This document shows, piece after piece, positions 1 to 5,064 of a stretch of 5,064 bases of DNA; within the stretch, counting starts at the first letter, position 1; each line of letters opens with the position of its first letter. The notes below the pieces were generated by a model. The model was not told where the DNA came from. It did not search any database and saw nothing but the letters and a program-made list of their open reading frames with translations. This DNA comes from JAMORN01 sp027063545 [NCBI: bacterium]. Lineage in GTDB: Bacteria > JAMORN01. The translations under genes were made by a program, and so were the position numbers. The DNA is taken from the NCBI GenBank assembly GCA_027063545.1, contig JAMORN010000197.1, positions 1 through 5,064 on the forward strand, written 5' to 3'.

Positions 1-1710
1 AGAACCTTCAACAACAGGAGCTTCAAGTTGTATTGTAGTTGGAAGACCAATAATTTCTATTTTAAATATATTTTTATCGTTAATCATTGTTGTGTCATAA
101 ATCGATGAATCTCTGTATTCAGGTTCAATTTTACTACTTATAAAAGGTTTTTGGGTAGGATCTGGTATGATTAAATATTTATTATCATATATATTATCTA
201 AGATTATATTATCATTCAAATCTGATATTTCAAGTAAATATGCATAAGAATAGTTTGAATTAGTAGGAAAATATACCTTTTCATTATTAATATTATATCT
301 AAAAACTCTGATTTTCAAAAAAGCTAAATCATCATAATTATAAAGATTTAATCTATAAACATTGTACCACATATACTGAAAACATACATCACTTGTTGTA
401 AGTTCTGAAGAAATAGGTTTTATAAGTTTCAATGTATATGTACTATCAGAAGACTCAGGAATACTTCCAAATTCTTCGCCATCTAAGGTTTTATAATATA
501 CTGCAATAATAGAGGAGGAACTAACCCCAAGTTCGTCATCAAGAACTATAAATCCTTTGTTAACATCTATTGTATAATATTCTGAAGGGATCAGATAAAA
601 GTCATCTCTATATTCAAAGTTTTCATCATATTTAGGAAATCTTGAGTATTGGGCTTTTATTTTTATAAATCCTTCTCTTTCACTTATTCCAGAGATAAAT
701 AATTTAAAACTATTAGGGTCTATTTGTTTATTTTCAGGTATAGGTATTTGATGTCTAAAGCTATTGGAATATAATGTATCTAAAAAGAAAAATATATACT
801 TTTCATAGTTTCCAGTTTCTATTATTGTTGAACTAGAATCAGCTGTATAGACTTTTTCTATTGCAGAACCTTTATCACTCCCCCAGAACATAACATTTTT
901 TAAATATCCAAATTTTGTAGCAAGCCTTATTCCCCACAGATTATTAAATCCTCCTAGATTTATAAGTTCAAGATTAGGAATGTTTATATTTAAATGGTTA
1001 CTAAGTCTTATCTCTTGGATAATATCATCTTCTAATTGACTACTATCAATAGAACCATAAATTATATCAAAATAAACATTGTCTCCAATATTTGATAGAT
1101 CTTGAGTTTTAACACTGGTTTTTACCCTTAATTTTGTTCCTATTTTTATATTTGCCTCAAAGTTAAAGTTTGGTTCAAATTTAGGTTCTCCAGTAGTTGA
1201 TGATCCAGTCTCCTGACTTTCTAAGTTGCTATAGTAGGTCTGAGTATAACCAGCAAGAAGGGAAGCATTAAGTTTTAATCCAAATTCTCCACCACCAGGA
1301 CCAAATATAGTATTTCCCATTTGATTGATTTTTCCAAACTTTAAGTGGATTCCATATTTGTTTATTTTTCTATATTTATATTTATATCCTTTTTGAGACA
1401 TTGATTTAATGAGGTATTCTCTTTGATATTGGTATAAGTCGTTTAAATAGTCGTAGAGTTCTGTGTAAGGATATATAAAAATAGGAATAGTATCTTTTTG
1501 ATATATGAAAACTTTAGAGATACTTACTTGTCTATTTTCAAAGTCAATATTTACAATGGTTTTTATTCTATGGGATTTTCTAGGTTCAAGTATATTATAT
1601 TTAACAGGATAAAATTCTTCTATAGGATTGTAAGTTGTATAAATAGTAGAATATACTACTCTTACAAGGCTTATTAATAAACAAAAAAATAGCAGTGATT
1701 TTTTTATCAT
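1..1710 (-). CDS. sprA: SprA-family outer-membrane translocon protein (T9SS), N-terminal 570 residues, truncated by window edge
   Basis: This frame is open from an ATG at 1710 to the window edge with no stop, giving 570 codons; the C-terminal part lies outside. Known family role: SprA (Sov in Porphyromonas) is the giant outer-membrane barrel through which type IX secretion cargo leaves the cell; full-length members are often over 2000 residues. What I see: a signal peptide (residues 1-21, KK then a hydrophobic core ending VVYS); a YDYL...REYLIKSM segment (86-104) like the EYL..LEKSM region of SprA; a glycine-rich GPGGGEFGLKL stretch (137-147); an FNFEANIKIGTKLRVKT segment (182-198), then EDDIIQEIRLSN (227-238) and LWGIRLATKFG (258-268), matching the family's EDDII..IE.GN and LFGIKT.LQFG pattern; and LIPSEYYTIDVNKGFIVLDD (373-392), like the family's L.P.EYT.N...GYISL. 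MWYNVYRLNLY (from 447) resembles the M.KNVYSLGAY region. These motifs were recalled from the family, not aligned. No Shine-Dalgarno sequence is visible before the ATG. The gene is probably last or internal in the minus-strand operon. The family call is fairly secure; the symbol is by homology only. Confidence 0.8.
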   Translation of the reverse strand, partial: MIKKSLLFFCLLISLVRVVYSTIYTTYNPIEEFYPVKYNILEPRKSHRIKTIVNIDFENRQVSISKVFIYQKDTIPIFIYPYTELYDYLNDLYQYQREYLIKSMSQKGYKYKYRKINKYGIHLKFGKINQMGNTIFGPGGGEFGLKLNASLLAGYTQTYYSNLESQETGSSTTGEPKFEPNFNFEANIKIGTKLRVKTSVKTQDLSNIGDNVYFDIIYGSIDSSQLEDDIIQEIRLSNHLNINIPNLELINLGGFNNLWGIRLATKFGYLKNVMFWGSDKGSAIEKVYTADSSSTIIETGNYEKYIFFFLDTLYSNSFRHQIPIPENKQIDPNSFKLFISGISEREGFIKIKAQYSRFPKYDENFEYRDDFYLIPSEYYTIDVNKGFIVLDDELGVSSSSIIAVYYKTLDGEEFGSIPESSDSTYTLKLIKPISSELTTSDVCFQYMWYNVYRLNLYNYDDLAFLKIRVFRYNINNEKVYFPTNSNYSYAYLLEISDLNDNIILDNIYDNKYLIIPDPTQKPFISSKIEPEYRDSSIYDTTMINDKNIFKIEIIGLPTTIQLEAPVVEGS

Positions 1711-1773
1711 AATAAACAAAAATAGTTTTTAAGAAAAGAAAAATAAAGATATATAAGAACTTAATTGCTTTTT

Positions 1774-2787
1774 TTAGAAGATTGAAAAAAGTGAAGAAGA
1801 GCCTTTAATTTTAGAATAGAATTTTACATTTATAATAAAATTTTTTATTAATATAGATGGTTTAAACATAACCCTGACACTATCAGAAGCAATAGTATCA
1901 CTAACGGTTTTTGAAAGAGGTAAAGGAGCAAAAGAAGAATCATTAGAGTTAGTATCAGGAAGTACAGGAATATTACCTTCAAAATCAACAAGTTTTGTGG
2001 TTATTAGTATTGAATAATTAGAGTCAGGATTGTCTATAAAATATTCTATAATAGGAATGTTGGCATAAAAAATATTTTTATTTTTTTCACATCTCCCCCA
2101 AAATATATTATTTATATAAAGTAATACCTCTTGAGTTGATGAAAAATTTTGTTTATTTACTCCTATTAGTTTTATATATGGATCAGCAACTATAGCGATA
2201 TTTGAATCTCCTAATATATCAAAAGAAATGTTGTTAGGGTATGGATAAAGTATTTCAAATTTAGAAGAATTTTCTAATGAGATTGAATCGTTAAAAAACT
2301 CAGTATAAACAAGAGAATCAATAGCATTTTTTACTACAATATATATTATAGAAGTTTTTAGCATTTTAAACAAAAATCCTTTTTTGGAAATAGAGATTGA
2401 ATCAATAATTAAAGAATCCTGAGGTAAAATTTTACCTTTACCTATGTTTATTGTTAGTGAAGAGTCATTCCATCTAGATTGCCTTTGAAAATAATATCTT
2501 GGTTGATTAACTTTTGCTTCACCTTTTAAACATATCATTACTTCAAAATCCAAAGAATAAGAATGGGATATATTTTTTAAAATATATCTTATACTATCAA
2601 CTATACTTGCAGTATCAACCTCATCTCTTGGTTCATTTTCTATAGCTATTTCAACATATCCTTCATATACTCCTGTTGTAGGAACATACATATTTATTTC
2701 TTTTGTTTCTGTTTCTATATAAGTAGAGCAACTATAGAAAAAGATTAAAATTGAAAGAATAAATATCATTGTTTTGATTCTTAACAT
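1774..2787 (-). CDS. Predicted outer-membrane lipoprotein, beta-rich, unknown function
   Basis: This 337-residue protein is not one I recognise. The N-terminus is a clear lipoprotein signal: LRIK, a hydrophobic core (residues 7-18), then a lipobox-like FYSC with the acylated cysteine at position 20. Serine at +2 would fit outer-membrane sorting by the E. coli rule, though this organism's rule is unknown. The mature part is rich in alternating hydrophobic and polar stretches and in Ser, Asn, Asp and Ile, suggesting beta-sandwich domains. Residues 219-271 (strand with LLYINN, a turn with GRCEKNKN, then SILITTKLVDFEGN) look like a bacterial Ig-like fold by pattern only. A Ser/Thr/Asp/Pro-rich linker (about 275-303) precedes a hydrophobic-polar C-terminal segment. 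The ATG at 2787 leaves a full signal peptide; Met7 (2769) is possible but would remove the positive N-region. It sits between a barrel gene (28 bases upstream) and the sprA-like gene (63 bases downstream), so a role at the outer membrane with that translocon is plausible but unproven. Confidence 0.8.
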   Translation of the reverse strand: MLRIKTMIFILSILIFFYSCSTYIETETKEINMYVPTTGVYEGYVEIAIENEPRDEVDTASIVDSIRYILKNISHSYSLDFEVMICLKGEAKVNQPRYYFQRQSRWNDSSLTINIGKGKILPQDSLIIDSISISKKGFLFKMLKTSIIYIVVKNAIDSLVYTEFFNDSISLENSSKFEILYPYPNNISFDILGDSNIAIVADPYIKLIGVNKQNFSSTQEVLLYINNIFWGRCEKNKNIFYANIPIIEYFIDNPDSNYSILITTKLVDFEGNIPVLPDTNSNDSSFAPLPLSKTVSDTIASDSVRVMFKPSILIKNFIINVKFYSKIKGSSSLFSIF

Positions 2788-2792
2788 TTTTT

Positions 2793-2799
2793 CTCTACC
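2793..2799 (-). promoter_or_regulatory. Weak possible ribosome binding site of the lipoprotein gene
   Basis: On the minus strand GGTAGAG lies five bases before the ATG at 2787. It is only a partial match to the AGGAGG consensus, but it is the only purine-rich G-containing run in an otherwise A/T-only spacer, and it supports the ATG at 2787 over the internal Met7. Confidence 0.35.
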
Positions 2800-2815
2800 G
2801 TTTTTATTTTTAGAT

Positions 2816-3547
2816 TTAAAAATTTATAAATATCTCTATATAAGGTATAAAATAAAATTTATATACTTTTCCTACATCAATATAAAAATCCGAAAAGATT
2901 CCGCCAAATAATAAATTAAAATGGAAGAAATTTATATAATAAAAATTTTCTAAGGAGGCCTTTATTCCATCTATATATTCTAGATCTAATCCTAAATAAG
3001 GCTGAATATTTAATTTTTTTATAGATATATCTTTATATATTCCATTTGAAAATTTTAAGCCTATATTATTAGTGGTATCAGAAATTAGATATAACATAGA
3101 TATTGAAGATGAAATATTTATAGATTCTAAGTTTTTAATATAAAAGTAAAAAATTTCATTATAATTTAAAGAACCTTGTAAGTTTAAAATTTTTATACCT
3201 TTATCCTCTAACTTTTCATTTATATTATGTACTAATGAATCATCCACAGATATATAAAACAGATGATAACCAAATCCTTGATTTTTTTTTAAAGAATATA
3301 TTAAACTATAACTACCAATATTTATATAATCTGTTGTATTTAAATAAATAAAAAGAGGCGAGGTTTTAAACTTTAAAGAAGATGTTTTAAATTTTTTATT
3401 TAGAGTAATGTGGGAGATCCCAATTTCTAAAGAATTTTTAGATATAAAGTCGTAATAAAAACATAAAACTAATTTTGGTTTTAAAATAGTTACAAATAAA
3501 AAAGCAAAAAAAATATAATTTATCCACTTATATTTTAAGTTTCTCAT
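2816..3547 (-). CDS. Small predicted outer-membrane beta-barrel protein, unknown family
   Basis: This 243-residue protein is not recognised by sequence. The N-terminus has a positively charged region (MRNLKYK) and a hydrophobic segment (about 9-22), which would export it; the exact cleavage site is unclear because Lys23 and Lys25 are followed by a second short hydrophobic run, and Cys29 has no proper lipobox (Leu at -1). The rest is a succession of amphipathic stretches of roughly 8-12 residues rich in Tyr, Phe, Ile and Asn, separated by short polar turns, and the chain ends EIFINF with a terminal phenylalanine. An aromatic last residue is the usual BAM-recognised signal of outer-membrane barrels, so a barrel of perhaps 8-12 strands is inferred. 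It is too short for PorV (a FadL-type barrel of nearly 400 residues). Residues 52-65 are a tandem seven-residue duplication. It is the first gene of the minus-strand group and is followed after 28 bases by the lipoprotein gene. No Shine-Dalgarno sequence precedes the ATG. Confidence 0.75.
   Translation of the reverse strand: MRNLKYKWINYIFFAFLFVTILKPKLVLCFYYDFISKNSLEIGISHITLNKKFKTSSLKFKTSPLFIYLNTTDYINIGSYSLIYSLKKNQGFGYHLFYISVDDSLVHNINEKLEDKGIKILNLQGSLNYNEIFYFYIKNLESINISSSISMLYLISDTTNNIGLKFSNGIYKDISIKKLNIQPYLGLDLEYIDGIKASLENFYYINFFHFNLLFGGIFSDFYIDVGKVYKFYFIPYIEIFINF
3353..3394 (-). repeat. Tandem 21-bp duplication inside the barrel gene
   Basis: Residues 52-58 (KFKTSSL) and 59-65 (KFKTSPL) of the barrel protein are adjacent copies, six of seven residues identical. 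At DNA level several codons differ between copies (for example ACA against ACC for Thr and TCT against TCG for Ser), so the duplication is not recent, or the resemblance is maintained as two similar beta strands. The unit is exactly seven codons and keeps the frame. Confidence 0.7.
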
Positions 3548-3593
3548 TATATTTTATTCTTTTTACTTTAAAATAAATTTTTATTTTTCTATA

Positions 3594-3617
3594 AACAATA
3601 GTATTAAATTTATTGTT
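3594..3617. repeat. 7-bp perfect inverted repeat, possible operator
   Basis: AACAATA at 3594-3600 is mirrored by TATTGTT at 3611-3617 across a ten-base spacer. The arm centres are 17 bases apart, somewhat more than the roughly 10-11 bases of one helical turn. It lies directly before the ispF ribosome binding site and within the divergent promoter region, where a dimeric regulator or a 5' hairpin could act. In DNA this AT-rich, a repeat of this size can occur by chance, so the functional reading is tentative. Confidence 0.35.
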
Positions 3618-3623
3618 AAGGGA
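3618..3623 (+). promoter_or_regulatory. Ribosome binding site of ispF
   Basis: AAGGGA ends seven bases before the ATG at 3631. This purine-rich site decides the start: the frame extends upstream to a TTG at 3613, but that codon lies before the Shine-Dalgarno sequence and would add six residues (encoded by the site itself) not expected in IspF. Confidence 0.75.
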
Positions 3624-3630
3624 AAGTATT

Positions 3631-4119
3631 ATGCTAAATCTAAAAGACTTAAGAATAGGACAGGGATTTGATGTTCATAGATTCAAAGAAGGTCGAGATA
3701 TGTATATTTGTGGAGTAAAAATAGACTATAAACTAGGACTTGATGGCCATTCTGATGCAGATGTTGGAATTCACGCTATAATGGATGCTATATTAGGAGC
3801 AGCTGGACTTAGAGATATAGGTTATTATTTTCCTGATACTGATGAGAAATATAAAGGAATAGATTCAAAAAAACTTTTATCAAATGTTTTAAATTTAATA
3901 GAGAAAGATGGATGGAAGATTTTAAATATAGATATTACAATTATAGCTCAAAAACCTAAACTTTCTCCCTATATAGAAAAAATGAAAATAGTTTTAAGTG
4001 ATATTTTAAAATTAGATAGGGATAGAATTTCAATTAAAGCAACAACAACTGAAAAGTTAGGTTTCACAGGAAGAGAAGAGGGTATTGCAGCATTAGCTGT
4101 GGTGTTATTATATAAATAG
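3631..4119 (+). CDS. ispF: 2-C-methyl-D-erythritol 2,4-cyclodiphosphate synthase
   Basis: IspF catalyses the fifth step of the MEP (non-mevalonate) isoprenoid pathway, cyclising CDP-methylerythritol 2-phosphate to methylerythritol 2,4-cyclodiphosphate with release of CMP; it is a cytoplasmic homotrimer with a metal ion at each subunit interface. From the ATG at 3631 the protein has 162 residues, close to the 159 of the E. coli enzyme. Family motifs are intact: GFDVHRF with Asp14 and His16, and His48 within HSDADVGIHAIMDAILGAAG, correspond to the zinc ligands Asp8, His10 and His42 of E. coli; DIGYYFPDTD (62-71) matches the substrate loop, and ATTTEKLGFTGREEGIA (137-153) holds the CDP-binding threonines and glutamate. 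Nothing essential is missing, so it should be active. The gene is not fused to or beside ispD in this window; dprA follows after four bases, implying co-transcription and perhaps translational coupling. Confidence 0.97.
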   Translation: MLNLKDLRIGQGFDVHRFKEGRDMYICGVKIDYKLGLDGHSDADVGIHAIMDAILGAAGLRDIGYYFPDTDEKYKGIDSKKLLSNVLNLIEKDGWKILNIDITIIAQKPKLSPYIEKMKIVLSDILKLDRDRISIKATTTEKLGFTGREEGIAALAVVLLYK

Positions 4120-4123
4120 AGTA

Positions 4124-5064
4124 ATGCTTTTTATGGAAGAGGTTTTTTATATAGGATTGAGTTTTTTTAAAAATATTGGGGTTATTAATTTTCATAAAAT
4201 TTTAAATGAATTTAGAGATTTAAAAACATTTTTTTCTTTAGATTATGAGGATATAGAATATTTAGGATTTATAGATAGAGGAGATTGGGAGAGAAAAAAT
4301 AATTATTTAGAACAAGCAGAAGTTATTCTTAATCAATCAAAAAAAGATGATATAAAAATTTTATTGTATAAAGACGATTTATATCCAGAAATTTTAAAAT
4401 CCATTTATGATCCACCTCCGTTTTTATTCTATAAAGGAGATATTAATTTACTAAATAATGAAAAATTGATTGCAGTAGTAGGTACAAGAAAGCCTACGTT
4501 TTACGGTGAAAAGGTTACTTCTTTTTTAGTGAAGCAAATGGTTGAAAATAATATCGTTATTGTATCGGGATTGGCATTAGGAATAGATAGTATTGCTCAT
4601 AAAAAAGCAATAGAAAATAAAGGGAAAACTATTGCTGTGTTAGGCTCAGGTGTTGGGGTAGTCTATCCATCTTCAAATAAAAAATTATATGAGGATATTT
4701 TAAAAAATAAAGGGCTTATAATTTCAGAGTTTTTACCTTATCAAAAACCAATACCTGCAAATTTTCCAAGAAGAAATAGAATTATTTCAGGTATTTCTAA
4801 AGGAGTAGTTTTGGTAGAATCAAAAGAAAAAGGTGGAGGAATGATAACAGTAAATTATGCTTTAGAACAGGGAAGAGAAGTCTTTGTAGTACCAGGTAGT
4901 ATTTTTTCAGAGTATTCTAAAGGCCCGAATATTTTAATTTCCATGGGAGCAATCCCTATAGTTGATGGAGTTAATGATATTTTAAGAGAGTTTAATTGGG
5001 ATAAAAATGAATTATTTAAACAAGAGGATAAAAAAATAGATTTAACAGATGAAGAAAAAATTAT
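4124..5064 (+). CDS. dprA: DNA processing protein DprA (Smf), 3' end beyond window
   Basis: DprA binds incoming single-stranded DNA during natural transformation, protects it and loads RecA; it is cytoplasmic and also widespread in bacteria not known to be competent. The frame is open from ATG 4124 to the window end: 313 complete codons plus two bases. Residues 1-75 form the helical N-terminal (SAM-like) region. The Rossmann-fold core follows: a YPE.L....DPPPFLFYKG segment (87-105), VVGTRKPT (118-125), SGLALGIDSIAH (148-159), AVLGSGVGVVYP (171-182), FPRRNRIISGIS (214-225), then GGGMITVNYALEQGREVFVVPG (237-258) and GPNILISMGAIP (267-278). These are hallmark DprA motifs; the usual GS/TLIT or ASMIT element reads GGMIT here. 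Any C-terminal winged-helix domain would lie outside the window. ATG 4133 (Met4) is an equally possible start, since neither has a good Shine-Dalgarno sequence; 4124 is chosen for its closeness to the ispF stop at 4117-4119, which suggests coupled translation. Confidence 0.95.
   Translation, partial: MLFMEEVFYIGLSFFKNIGVINFHKILNEFRDLKTFFSLDYEDIEYLGFIDRGDWERKNNYLEQAEVILNQSKKDDIKILLYKDDLYPEILKSIYDPPPFLFYKGDINLLNNEKLIAVVGTRKPTFYGEKVTSFLVKQMVENNIVIVSGLALGIDSIAHKKAIENKGKTIAVLGSGVGVVYPSSNKKLYEDILKNKGLIISEFLPYQKPIPANFPRRNRIISGISKGVVLVESKEKGGGMITVNYALEQGREVFVVPGSIFSEYSKGPNILISMGAIPIVDGVNDILREFNWDKNELFKQEDKKIDLTDEEKI

Larger units (their letters stand above)
3548..3630. promoter_or_regulatory. Divergent intergenic region, probable back-to-back promoters
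   Basis: These 83 bases separate the start codons of the minus-strand envelope group and the plus-strand ispF-dprA group, so promoters for both should lie here or reach into the coding ends. The stretch is almost all A and T, which makes -10-like hexamers (for example TATAAA at 3590-3595) uninformative. I see no convincing -35/-10 pair with proper spacing and no clear Bacteroidetes-type -33/-7 pair on either strand. It contains the inverted repeat and the ispF ribosome binding site listed separately. Confidence 0.5.

Noticed and set aside
1711-1773. A possible terminator or separate promoter between the lipoprotein and sprA-like genes
   Set aside because: I found no stem-loop followed by a T run on the minus strand, and the AT richness makes promoter-like hexamers meaningless; a plain operon spacer is the simpler reading.
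2899-2909. Short T/A runs and near-palindromes scattered in the barrel gene
   Set aside because: They are what very AT-rich coding sequence produces by chance, and the protein reading frame explains them.
3461-3463. Cys29 of the barrel protein as a lipoprotein acylation site
   Set aside because: The preceding residues LVL do not fit a lipobox, which needs a small residue at -1, and lysines interrupt the hydrophobic core before it.
3613-3630. An upstream TTG start that would add six residues to IspF
   Set aside because: The extra codons are the ribosome binding site itself (AAGGGA at 3618-3623), and the ATG at 3631 is ideally spaced from it and gives the normal IspF length.
4848-4868. The GGMIT variant of DprA as a sign of an inactive gene
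   Set aside because: This element varies in the family (SGSLIT, GASMIT), all other core motifs are intact, and the frame is unbroken.
1-5064. CRISPR arrays, tRNAs, insertion sequences or phage genes
   Set aside because: No spaced direct repeats, cloverleaf-like sequences, transposase-like frames or phage proteins were found; coding sequence on one strand or the other fills nearly the whole window.

Overview
This window is very AT-rich, with G+C around a quarter to 30% by eye. It carries two divergent gene groups that leave almost no unused DNA. The minus-strand group (positions 3547 down to 1) encodes three exported envelope proteins: a small predicted outer-membrane beta-barrel, a lipoprotein, and the first 570 residues of a large protein that I recognise as a SprA-family (type IX secretion translocon) homologue. 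The plus-strand group (3631 to the window end) holds two housekeeping genes: ispF (isoprenoid synthesis, MEP pathway) and the 5' part of dprA (DNA uptake and recombination).

The organism must be a diderm (Gram-negative-type) bacterium, since it has a lipoprotein, a barrel protein and a SprA-like translocon. SprA-type proteins are known from Bacteroidetes and from other lineages of the wider FCB group and some allied candidate phyla. The extreme AT content and the divergent, compact SprA sequence suggest a less-studied member of that assemblage rather than a model Bacteroidetes. That placement is inference, because no rRNA or other phylogenetic marker is present apart from IspF and DprA.

Layout: 1-1710 minus, sprA-like, N-terminal part, truncated by the window edge; 1711-1773 short spacer; 1774-2787 minus, lipoprotein of unknown function; 2788-2815 short spacer; 2816-3547 minus, small barrel protein; 3548-3630 AT-rich divergent intergenic region with a 7-bp inverted repeat and the ispF ribosome binding site; 3631-4119 plus, ispF; 4124-5064 plus, dprA, truncated at its 3' end. 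There are no RNA genes, CRISPR arrays, insertion sequences or strong terminators, and no gene-free stretch over 100 bases.

The three minus-strand genes are spaced 28 and 63 bases apart and read in the order barrel, lipoprotein, SprA-like translocon. They are probably one transcription unit devoted to the outer membrane. The two unrecognised proteins next to the translocon are the most interesting part of the window: they could be lineage-specific partners or cargo of a type IX-like secretion apparatus, but the sequence alone does not prove this.
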